Source: Alphaproteobacteria bacterium
GTDB taxonomy: Bacteria; Pseudomonadota; Alphaproteobacteria; Reyranellales; Reyranellaceae
Length of the DNA: 7,285 bases
Direction: 5' to 3'
NCBI GenBank assembly: GCA_005884705.1
Contig: VBAF01000025.1
Span: 1-7,285 of the forward strand
Translations under genes and position numbers: made by a program
In this document: positions 1 through 5,643 of the stretch, piece after piece
Layout of the letters: each line of letters begins with the position of its first letter
Numbering within the stretch: position 1 is the first letter of the stretch
The notes under the pieces: generated by a model
Told to the model about the DNA's origin: nothing
The model's database searches: none
The model's input: only the letters and a program-made list of their open reading frames with translations

Positions 1-406
1 CGGCGGCGACGACTGGCGGCCGGGCTATCCCGAGGCCGAGCCCTTCGTGGCGCGGTTGCGCGAGGCGGTCGCGGGCCTCGAACTGGAGCCGCTGCCGGCC
101 GAGGTCGGCGTCGGGCCGCGCACGCCCGCGATCCATTTCGGCACCATCCTGACCGGCGACAGTTTCATCAATGCCGAAGACCACCGGCAGCGCCTGCACG
201 ATGAGTTCGCCGCCAAGGCGGTCGAGATGGAGGGCGGCGCGGTCGCTCAGGTGGCGCGCCGCTGGGGCGACGACATTCCGTTCGTCAACGTGCGCTGCCT
301 CAGCGACCTGGCAGGCCGCAGCAGCCATCTCGATTTCCGCGCCTTCCTGCCGATCGCGGCGCGCTACGCCTCGCAGGTCGCGCACAGGCTCGCGCCGGCG
401 ATCTGA
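1..406 (+). CDS. mtnN: 5'-methylthioadenosine/S-adenosylhomocysteine nucleosidase, C-terminal part (5' end outside window)
   Basis: The enzyme hydrolyses methylthioadenosine and S-adenosylhomocysteine to adenine plus the thioribose product, in the cytoplasm. The reading frame is open from base 2, giving 134 residues before a TGA at 404-406; about the first 100 residues lie off the left edge. The visible part aligns by eye over its whole length with the C-terminal half of E. coli MTAN. It contains GTILTGDSFI, AVEMEGGAVAQVA, PFVNVRCLSDLAG and SSHLDFRAFL. In partial numbering, Phe55, Ile56, Met76 and Phe112 match family substrate-pocket residues. Glu77 matches the ribose-binding Glu of the MEGGA motif, and Asp102 of SDLAG matches the catalytic Asp197 of E. 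coli. Other nucleoside phosphorylase-superfamily members, such as futalosine hydrolase, are less likely but cannot be fully excluded without the N-terminus. The gene converges on a methylthioadenosine phosphorylase. Confidence 0.88.
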   Translation, partial: GGDDWRPGYPEAEPFVARLREAVAGLELEPLPAEVGVGPRTPAIHFGTILTGDSFINAEDHRQRLHDEFAAKAVEMEGGAVAQVARRWGDDIPFVNVRCLSDLAGRSSHLDFRAFLPIAARYASQVAHRLAPAI

Positions 407-410
407 AGGT

Positions 411-468
411 GCCGTTTCGGCCGTTTTCGGCGGGTTCGCCAAAAACGGCAAAAACGGTCGAAAACGGC
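411..468. repeat. Cluster of CCGTTTT/AAAACGG repeats forming a stem-loop
   Basis: Two copies of CCGTTT(T) at 412-427 face three copies of AAAACGG, within 441-448, 450-457 and 461-467. The best hairpin pairs 420-432 with 437-449: 13 positions, one C/A mismatch, GGTT loop. A longer alternative pairs about 411-428 with 450-468. The stem starts 14 bases after the mtnN stop, so it may end mtnN transcription or protect the mRNA 3' end. No T-run follows on either strand, so it is not a textbook intrinsic terminator. The A/T runs stand out against the GC-rich surroundings. Confidence 0.6.
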
Positions 469-576
469 GCAAGTCGGTGCAGTGATCGAGCTGTCGCAAC
501 ATCGTCGTTCGTGCTCCCGCATGCGCGGGCAAAAGCCCCCGCACAGGCATTAAGCACGATCGGCGCACCACCACCT

Positions 577-645
577 ATTATGGGCATTGGCCGGCAGAAA
601 AGTCGGCCTTTTACAGGCGTTCAAACCCGGGCCATTGCCCATAAT
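577..645. repeat. 16-bp inverted repeat with 37-base spacer
   Basis: The arm at 577-592 (ATTATGGGCATTGGCC) is the reverse complement of 630-645 with 15 of 16 positions matching. The spacer holds most of a smaller hairpin (589-608) that shares the GGCC of the left arm, so the two foldings exclude each other. It could be part of a bidirectional termination region for mtnN and mtnP, a protein-binding site, or a small mobile-element remnant. No flanking target duplication is evident. Confidence 0.6.
589..612 (+). terminator. Probable intrinsic terminator
   Basis: A 7-bp GC-rich stem, GGCCGGC at 589-595 with GTCGGCC at 602-608 (one G-U pair), closes a six-base AGAAAA loop and is followed directly by TTTT at 609-612. 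This is the classic plus-strand form, though the T-run is short. It lies 183 bases after the mtnN stop and would block read-through into the antisense of mtnP. Confidence 0.5.
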
Positions 646-675
646 GCCTCGCGCAGAAACGAGTTATTCACAGGC

Positions 676-1551
676 CTATGAGGCCTTGAGCACGCGTCCC
701 GCGACGGCCTCGAGCTTCTTCACCATCGCCGGCGCGCGCGCCGCGGGCGAGGTGATCAGCGCATGCTCCAGCGCGCGGTCGCACCCGGCCGGGCACGGCG
801 TCGGCCGCGCCTTGCGCAGGCGGGGCGCCAGCATCGACACCAGCGCCTTGGCGCGCTCGGCATTGTCGAGCAGCACGCGGATGATGTCGGTGACCTGGAC
901 ATGGTCGTGGTCGGGATGCCAGCAGTCGAAGTCGGTGACCATGGCGACGGTGACGTAGCAAATCTCCGCCTCGCGGGCGAGCTTGGCCTCCGGCATGTTG
1001 GTCATGCCGATCACGTCGCAGCCCCAGCTCCGGTAGAGTTTCGATTCGGCGAGACTGGAGAATTGCGGACCCTCCATGGCGATGTAGGTGCCGCCGAACT
1101 TGATCGGGAAGCCCGCCTCCCGGGCGCATTCGTGCACCGCCCGGGCGAGCCGATTGCAGGTCGGCTGCGCCATCGAGACGTGCGCCACCAGCCCCTCGCC
1201 GAAGAAGCTCTTGTCGCGGGCGAAGGTGCGGTCGATGAACTGGTCGACCACCATGAAATGGCCGGGCGGCAGGTCCTCGCGCAGCGAGCCGCAGGCCGAC
1301 AGCGACAGGATGTCGGTGACGCCGACCCGCTTCAGGGCGTCGATGTTGGCGCGGTAATTGATCGATGAAGGCGAATGGACATGACCGCGGCCGTGGCGCG
1401 GCACGAACACCACCTCCTGGCCGGCCAGCACGCCGAACAGGAACTCGTCGGAGGTCTCGCCGAACGGGGAGGCGATGCGCCGCCACTCGGCCTTCTCCAA
1501 TCCGGCGATGTCGTAGACACCGCTGCCGCCCAGGATTCCCAACACTGTCAT
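676..1551 (-). CDS. mtnP: S-methyl-5'-thioadenosine phosphorylase
   Basis: The enzyme cleaves methylthioadenosine with phosphate to adenine and 5-methylthioribose-1-phosphate, the entry step of methionine salvage. The 291-residue product is full length for the family and parallels human MTAP throughout. Seen motifs are GGSG near the N-terminus and PRHGRGH at 51-57 (phosphate site), NYRANIDALK at 65-74, SACGSLRED at 85-93, DQFIDRT at 103-109, EGPQFSSLAES at 160-170 and MTNMPEAKLA at 183-192. TDFDCW at 206-211 carries the two aspartates that favour 6-aminopurines, which argues for MTAP rather than an inosine phosphorylase. The start ATG at 1551-1549 was chosen because the family N-terminus MTVLGILGGSG begins there and a GGAGAAG ribosome site precedes it. 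The same frame stays open to about 2025, but that extension has no MTAP homology. The gene is divergent from the SDR and convergent with mtnN. Confidence 0.95.
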   Translation of the reverse strand: MTVLGILGGSGVYDIAGLEKAEWRRIASPFGETSDEFLFGVLAGQEVVFVPRHGRGHVHSPSSINYRANIDALKRVGVTDILSLSACGSLREDLPPGHFMVVDQFIDRTFARDKSFFGEGLVAHVSMAQPTCNRLARAVHECAREAGFPIKFGGTYIAMEGPQFSSLAESKLYRSWGCDVIGMTNMPEAKLAREAEICYVTVAMVTDFDCWHPDHDHVQVTDIIRVLLDNAERAKALVSMLAPRLRKARPTPCPAGCDRALEHALITSPAARAPAMVKKLEAVAGRVLKAS

Positions 1552-1555
1552 CACG

Positions 1556-1562
1556 CTTCTCC
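1556..1562 (-). promoter_or_regulatory. Ribosome binding site of mtnP
   Basis: GGAGAAG on the minus strand places its GGAG core 7 bases before the ATG at 1551. It fixes the start in a frame that is otherwise open for another 470 bases upstream. Confidence 0.7.
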
Positions 1563-1597
1563 GACGTTGGGTTGGTGTATCATCCCGCCGCGAGAAT

Positions 1598-1603
1598 GGG
1601 GAG
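1598..1603 (+). promoter_or_regulatory. Ribosome binding site of the SDR gene
   Basis: GGGGAG lies six bases before the ATG at 1610, a strong site with good spacing that supports this start. Confidence 0.7.
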
Positions 1604-1609
1604 AAATCG

Positions 1610-2455
1610 ATGGGCAAGCTCGACGGCAAGATCACGATCGTCACCGGTGCGACCAGCGGCATCGGCCGGCGCACCGCCGAGATCTTCGTGGCGGAGGGCG
1701 CCAAGGTGTTGGCGACCGGCCGCCGCGAGGAGCTCGGCCGCAGCCTCGAGGCCCACCTCGGCAAGGACAACTGCATCTTCGTGAAGGCCGATGCCACCCG
1801 GGAGGCCGACGTAAAGGCGATGTTCGCGGCCTGCCTCGCCAAGTGGGGCCGGCTCGACTGCCTGTTCAACAATGCCGGCGGTCCGGCCCCGGTCGGCGGC
1901 ATCGAGACCATCCCGGTCGAGGGCTTCGACGCGGCGATGGCGACCCTGGTGCGCTCGGTGATGCTCGGCATGAAGCATGCCGCGCCGATCATGATGAAGC
2001 AGGGCTCGGGCAGCATCATCAACAACGGCTCGATCGCCGGCCGCCGCGCCGGCTACTCGACCTCGATGATCTACGGCGCCGCCAAGGCCGCGGTGAACCA
2101 CCTCACGGTCTGCGCCGCCATGCAGCTCGGCGAGAAGAACGTGCGGTGCAACGCGATCTCGCCCGGCGGCATCGCCACCGGCATCTTCGCCAAGGCGCTC
2201 GGCGTCGAGGCCAACAAGGCGGACGGCTTCGCCGAGGCCGCGGCCAAGAACATGGCCTCGCTGCAGCCCATCCCGCGCGCCGGCCGGACCGACGACATTG
2301 CCAAGGCGGCGGTGTTCCTGGCGTCCGACGAGTCGAGCTTCATCAACGGCCACGACCTGGTGGTCGACGGCGGGGTGACTGGCGGCCGGCTGTGGACGCC
2401 GCACCAGCAGGGCGTGCAGGCGATGCGGCAGGCGTTTGGCGTCAGTGAGGTCTGA
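1610..2455 (+). CDS. Short-chain dehydrogenase/reductase (SDR) family oxidoreductase
   Basis: This is a 281-residue classical SDR, a cytoplasmic NAD(P)-dependent oxidoreductase with a Rossmann fold. Visible motifs are TGATSGIG at 12-19 (cofactor loop), DAT at 61-63, NNAG at 87-90, catalytic Ser141, YGAAK at 155-159 (Tyr155 and Lys159), SPGGIATG at 184-191 and the C-terminal DGG at 253-255. TGRR at 36-39, after the second strand, lacks the NAD-type Asp and has arginines, so NADP(H) is the more likely cofactor. The helix-4 segment reads ATLVRSVMLGMKHAAP (from 111), where most classical SDRs have an N-L-x-G-V-type sequence, so the catalytic Asn appears replaced by Leu113. The C-terminal tail runs about 26 residues past DGG, longer than usual. 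The substrate is unknown; alcohol/ketone redox on a partner pathway with the next gene is inferred from the 4-base gap between them. Confidence 0.93.
   Translation: MGKLDGKITIVTGATSGIGRRTAEIFVAEGAKVLATGRREELGRSLEAHLGKDNCIFVKADATREADVKAMFAACLAKWGRLDCLFNNAGGPAPVGGIETIPVEGFDAAMATLVRSVMLGMKHAAPIMMKQGSGSIINNGSIAGRRAGYSTSMIYGAAKAAVNHLTVCAAMQLGEKNVRCNAISPGGIATGIFAKALGVEANKADGFAEAAAKNMASLQPIPRAGRTDDIAKAAVFLASDESSFINGHDLVVDGGVTGGRLWTPHQQGVQAMRQAFGVSEV
2445..2450 (+). promoter_or_regulatory. Ribosome binding site inside the end of the SDR gene
   Basis: GTGAGG lies nine bases before the ATG at 2460 and within the last codons of the SDR. It favours ATG 2460 over the in-frame TTG (2436) and GTG (2445), neither of which has a comparable site, and suggests translational coupling. 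Confidence 0.5.
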
Positions 2456-2459
2456 ATCG

Positions 2460-4772
2460 ATGCTTGCCGTTCTGTTCAGCGAGAAGAGCCGTGCCGCCTA
2501 TGCCGCCGAGGCGCACGCCCGCCAGGAGACCTACACTTTCACCGACGCCTGGGGCATGCCGCGCACCTGGCTCAAGAACGAGTACGCCTATCTCGCCCCC
2601 AACGCCGCGCGGCTGCTGCTGGCGCGCTGCAACCTCAAGCACGAGCTGATCGAGGAGGCGGCGCTCAGCGAGCAGAAGCTGGCGGGCCTGCGCGCTCTGC
2701 TGATCCCCAATGCCGGTCATCTGGCGCCCGAGACCGTCGCGCGCATCGAGCGCTGGCTCGCGGCCGGTGACCGGCGCCTGATCGTGACCGGCAAGACCAA
2801 CCTGCCGCCGGCATTGCTCGGCCTCAAGTCATGCACGCCGGCGGGGGTCGAAGGGTTCACCGGCTGGCGCTGGCTGGCGGGCTCGCCCTTCGCCAACGAC
2901 GACTGGGAGAAGCTTTATGTCAGCAGCTTCCGCGGCTTCACGATCCAGGAGGTCGAGCCGGAAGCGGGCAGCCGCGTGCTCGCCAACCTGGTCGAGCTGA
3001 CCGGCGACCTGGAGAACGCCTCGACCGCCACGGTGGCCGAGCGCGGCCCGGCCATCGTCGCCACCGACAAGACCGTGTTCGTCGCCAACCAGGTCTTCGA
3101 GATGATCGGCGGCATGATGCAGGCCCATCTCAACGTCGAGCCGGTGCGGCATTTCACCAACGCCGTGCATTGGGGCGACACGCTGCTGTTCTTTCTGCGG
3201 CGGCTGATGCTCGAAACAGGATTGGGCGATCTGTGGAACACGCGGCTGCGCTCGTTCGGCGCCTATGACGGCGTGCTGTCGTTCCGCCATGACGTCCACG
3301 GCATGCGCGATTACAACTTCCTCGACTACCAGATCGAGAACCTGATCCCCGCGAGCTACGACATCGAGGACCCGACCTTCTCGACCAACATCGACTTCCC
3401 GATGGCGCGCGACTGGGTGGCGCGGACGACGCAGCACAGCTTCATCGAGCCGGCGCTGCACAACGACAGCTCGATCGGCGATCCGCCGACGGCGATCCAC
3501 GGCAAGGGGCTTTTCAACCTCGTCGCCGGCGCGAAGAAGTCGCTGGGGATCACGATCTGCACCTGTGGCCGCCATTCGGGCGGCCACATGCATCCCGAGA
3601 CGCTCGATGCGATGGACTATCTCTACGCGCACGACACCCAGGTCCTGGGCATGTGCACCTTCTGCTTCTATCACATGATCGAATACGGCGTGCGCAACCC
3701 CGATGCTGTGGCCTCGACGGGCGACGGCGACCGGCAACTCACTTACGTCACCGACGTGCGGCGCACCATCGCCACGCCGGGCGTATGGTTCCCGTACCAT
3801 GCCGTCATCACGACGGACAAAGAGTGGCGGCCGTTGCGCGGCTGGGACCGCACGCACGAGTACGACACCGCGTACGAGCTGGTGGAGGCGGTGTTCAACG
3901 GCCACGGTGCGCGCCGGCCGGGCGTCGACGACCGGCTGGAGAACGGCGTCTACAGCTTCCAGTACCATCCCGAGCTGGCGCGCGATCCGTCGATCAACAA
4001 CGGCAAGGGGACGCTCGACTACCTGCGCTATTGCATCAATCTCGCGGAACAGAAGCACTACTGGATCGCGACGCAGGCCGAGCTCTATCAGCGCATGGCG
4101 GACTACGAAGGTCTCACCTTCGAGCTGCGCGACGGCGGCCGTGAGGTGACAGTCGGCAATCCGACGAACCGGCGCATCACCTCCATGGTGGTCGAGCAGC
4201 GCCTGCCGTTCGGCAGCGTTTGGCAGGGCGACGAGGAACTGATCCATGTCGTCGAGGTAAAGGGGGCGCAGGGCAAGTTCATCACGATTCCGCCGCTGGA
4301 GCCGGGCGAGAAGATCACCTTGCGCTTCGATCCCAAGGAATACGACGAGCTGCTGCTGCGTCATCCCAGCAACAAGGGCCTGGTGATCCTCGACGCCCGC
4401 CGCGATCCGCGCAGCAACGAAAGCCGCATCCGGGTCAGTGTCTGCCGCAAGCAGCCGCTCGCGGTCGAAGGCGTCGATCCGGAGGGCGCCTACGAGGTGC
4501 AGATCGACAACGGGCCGCTGCAGCATTTCGGGGTGCGCACGGTACGCACCATCCAGGCGAAGCTCGCCAAGAAGACCAATGCGGCGGTCCAGACGACGCG
4601 GCGCACGTATACGCCGGGCACCACGCGCTTTATCGACCTCGAGGTCGAGGGCGAGGAGAACAATTTCGTCGAGCGCACGATCCGCATCCGGCAGATTGCC
4701 GAGCTGGAGGCGTCGGCGGTGAAGGCCGCCCTGATCGCAGCGATCCCGGCCAAGCGGGGCAGGGTGACCTGA
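2460..4772 (+). CDS. Uncharacterised 770-residue protein with amidotransferase-like N-terminal part and NodB/CE4 deacetylase-like barrel
   Basis: I do not recognise this as a named gene. The 770 residues show no signal peptide or membrane segment, so it is probably cytoplasmic. Residues about 65-120 (LRALLIPNAGHLAPETVARI, then a W-L-A-A-G-D-R-R-L-I-V-T-G run) resemble the class I amidotransferase-like fold found beside sugar-active barrels; no catalytic Cys-His pair is evident. Residues about 265-550 look like a deacetylase-type barrel: SFRHDVH at 274-280, HSGGH at 372-376 (the H-S-x-x-H form of NodB motif 2), FQYHPE at 500-505 and WIATQAEL at 535-542. Asp278, His372 and His376 are candidate metal ligands. 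Cysteines form CxC (367, 369) and CxxC (399, 402) around HSGGH. Residues 550-770 appear beta-rich, with PPLEPGEKITLRF at 611-623. The gene follows the SDR by 4 bases. Action on an N- or O-acylated sugar or similar substrate is inference only. Confidence 0.8.
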   Translation: MLAVLFSEKSRAAYAAEAHARQETYTFTDAWGMPRTWLKNEYAYLAPNAARLLLARCNLKHELIEEAALSEQKLAGLRALLIPNAGHLAPETVARIERWLAAGDRRLIVTGKTNLPPALLGLKSCTPAGVEGFTGWRWLAGSPFANDDWEKLYVSSFRGFTIQEVEPEAGSRVLANLVELTGDLENASTATVAERGPAIVATDKTVFVANQVFEMIGGMMQAHLNVEPVRHFTNAVHWGDTLLFFLRRLMLETGLGDLWNTRLRSFGAYDGVLSFRHDVHGMRDYNFLDYQIENLIPASYDIEDPTFSTNIDFPMARDWVARTTQHSFIEPALHNDSSIGDPPTAIHGKGLFNLVAGAKKSLGITICTCGRHSGGHMHPETLDAMDYLYAHDTQVLGMCTFCFYHMIEYGVRNPDAVASTGDGDRQLTYVTDVRRTIATPGVWFPYHAVITTDKEWRPLRGWDRTHEYDTAYELVEAVFNGHGARRPGVDDRLENGVYSFQYHPELARDPSINNGKGTLDYLRYCINLAEQKHYWIATQAELYQRMADYEGLTFELRDGGREVTVGNPTNRRITSMVVEQRLPFGSVWQGDEELIHVVEVKGAQGKFITIPPLEPGEKITLRFDPKEYDELLLRHPSNKGLVILDARRDPRSNESRIRVSVCRKQPLAVEGVDPEGAYEVQIDNGPLQHFGVRTVRTIQAKLAKKTNAAVQTTRRTYTPGTTRFIDLEVEGEENNFVERTIRIRQIAELEASAVKAALIAAIPAKRGRVT

Positions 4773-4774
4773 CT

Positions 4775-4924
4775 TTCCGCTGGGGGCGCGCCACTCCAGT
4801 GGCGCGTCTTCTCATGCTCTTCTGGACCGCGAGCCTCCGGCTCGCTCATGAGTCTGAGCGAGCCGGAGGCTCGCGGTCCGGAAGATTCATGACGCGCCAC
4901 TGGAGTGGCGCGCCCCCAGCGGAA
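4775..4924. repeat. 150-bp nested palindromic element, REP/MITE-like
   Basis: The outer arms, 4775-4808 and 4891-4924, are perfect reverse complements over 34 bases. A second perfect 25-bp stem pairs 4824-4848 with 4855-4879 around a six-base loop, continued outward by a partly paired stretch (4814-4823 with 4880-4890). Each arm is itself built of palindromes: CGCGCCACT/AGTGGCGCG with a 2-base spacer (4787-4806 and 4893-4912) and GCGAGCC/GGCTCGC with a 3-base spacer (4829-4845 and 4858-4874). It contains no plausible gene and no T-run. Its position between convergent stop codons means it may act as a bidirectional terminator or mRNA end stabiliser. The modular build suggests a mobile palindromic repeat family, but no clear target duplication is visible. 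Confidence 0.88.
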
Positions 4925-4926
4925 CG

Positions 4927-5643
4927 CTAAGTCCCGCCGAGATAGGCGACCTTGATGCGCGGGTCGGACGCCACCGCGGCGGCCGGTCCGACCATGAACA
5001 GGCGGCCGAGCTCCATGACGATGCCGGTGTCGGAGATCTGCAGGGCGCCGTGGGCGTTCTGCTCGACGACCAGGACGGTCAGGCCATCGTCGCGCAGCCG
5101 GGCGATGGTCTCGAAGATCTGGTCCTGGTTGGCGGGCGACAGGCCGAGCGACGGCTCGTCGAGCAGCAGGAGCTGCGGGCTTGCCTCGAGCACCATGGCG
5201 GTCTCCAGGATCTGCTGCTCGCCGCCGCTCAGGTTGCCGGCCATGATGCCGAGCTTGGCCTGGAGCAGCGGAAACTGCGCCAGGATCCGCTCGATCACCT
5301 GTTCGGCGGCCTTGCCGCGCAAGGTGAAGGCGCCTAGCTCCAGGTTCTCGCGCACGGTCATCAGCGGGAAATTGCAACGGCCCTGCGGCACGAAGCCGAT
5401 GCCGAGCCTGAGCCGCTCCTTGGGCGGCAGCCGCTCGATCGCCTGGCCGCGAAACCGCACGGTGCCGCCGAAATGGCGGTTGAGGCCGTAGATCGCGCGC
5501 AGCAGCGTCGACTTGCCGGCGCCGTTCGGGCCGATGATCGTGGTGATGCTGCCGGCCGGGATGGCGATCGAGAAGTCGACGACCACCGGCTCTTCGGTGT
5601 AGCCGACCGAAAGCTGGTCGAGGGTGAGGATCGACTCAGCCAT
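4927..5643 (-). CDS. livF: LIV-type (HAAT) ABC transporter ATP-binding protein LivF
   Basis: This is one of the two ATPases that power a branched-chain-amino-acid-type importer at the inner face of the cytoplasmic membrane. The 238 residues match the compact LivF length. Motifs are Walker A GPNGAGKST at 38-46, Q-loop Gln87 (FVPQGRCNFP), MTVRENLELGAF at 95-106, ABC signature LSGGEQQ at 138-144, Walker B LLLLDEP at 158-164, then LGLSP and VVEQNAHGAL at 192-201, and the family-typical ending AYLGG. QGR stands where many LivF proteins have EGR. The start ATG overlaps the end of livG by 8 bases, indicating translational coupling as the last gene of the operon. LIV-type cassettes also carry other amino acids, amides, urea or aromatic acids, so the substrate is not set by these genes. 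Confidence 0.94.
   Translation of the reverse strand: MAESILTLDQLSVGYTEEPVVVDFSIAIPAGSITTIIGPNGAGKSTLLRAIYGLNRHFGGTVRFRGQAIERLPPKERLRLGIGFVPQGRCNFPLMTVRENLELGAFTLRGKAAEQVIERILAQFPLLQAKLGIMAGNLSGGEQQILETAMVLEASPQLLLLDEPSLGLSPANQDQIFETIARLRDDGLTVLVVEQNAHGALQISDTGIVMELGRLFMVGPAAAVASDPRIKVAYLGGT

Larger units (their letters stand above)
407..675. other. Intergenic region between convergent mtnN and mtnP
   Basis: No convincing gene is seen in these 269 bases; the short open frames lack ribosome sites and recognisable sequence. The stretch is rich in potential secondary structure. From left to right it holds a folded AAAACGG/CCGTTTT repeat cluster (411-468), a small hairpin with arms CCCGC and GCGGG around ATGC (516-529) that may be enclosed by TCGTGCT/AGCACGA (509-515 with 553-559), a likely plus-strand terminator (589-612), and a 16-bp inverted repeat (577-592 with 630-645). 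Placement between convergent stop codons suits transcription termination for both flanking genes. Confidence 0.7.
1552..1609. promoter_or_regulatory. Divergent intergenic region with weak promoter candidate
   Basis: Only 58 bases separate the divergent starts of mtnP and the SDR, so promoters for both directions must lie here or inside the flanking genes. A plus-strand -10-like TATCAT at 1578-1583 matches five of six consensus bases, with TG directly before it. The -35 region 17 bases upstream (GCTTCT) is poor. A start near 1590 would leave a leader of about 20 bases. No good minus-strand promoter and no operator palindrome were found. Confidence 0.3.

Noticed and set aside
614..633. GTTCAAAC next to GC-rich bases, suggesting a tRNA T-arm
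   Set aside because: The flanking bases do not pair as a T-stem on either strand, and no acceptor, D or anticodon arms are found nearby.
664..672. TTATTCACA, a match to the relaxed DnaA-box consensus
   Set aside because: It is a single 9-mer without neighbouring boxes, an AT-rich unwinding region or origin genes; chance occurrence is likely.
763..1368. A 201-codon plus-strand open frame antisense to mtnP
   Set aside because: The composition is typical of a shadow frame, and mtnP on the other strand is unambiguous.
1552..2025. Upstream extension of the mtnP frame, antisense to the SDR
   Set aside because: The family N-terminus begins at 1551 with a ribosome site before it. The extension lies antisense to well-conserved SDR motifs.
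2436..2459. Earlier TTG (2436) or GTG (2445) starts for the 770-residue protein
   Set aside because: Both lie inside the SDR coding sequence without a good ribosome site; the ATG at 2460 has GTGAGG nine bases upstream.
2829..4526. A 565-codon open frame antisense to the 770-residue protein gene
   Set aside because: It is a GC-rich shadow frame: Arg/Val/Asp-heavy, low-complexity translation with no motifs. The sense frame has clear domain-like motifs and a ribosome site.
4490..5377. A 295-codon minus-strand open frame spanning the palindrome and part of livF
   Set aside because: It is out of frame with livF and reads through the palindrome, giving repeated Arg/Pro/Ala-rich sequence. No family is recognisable.
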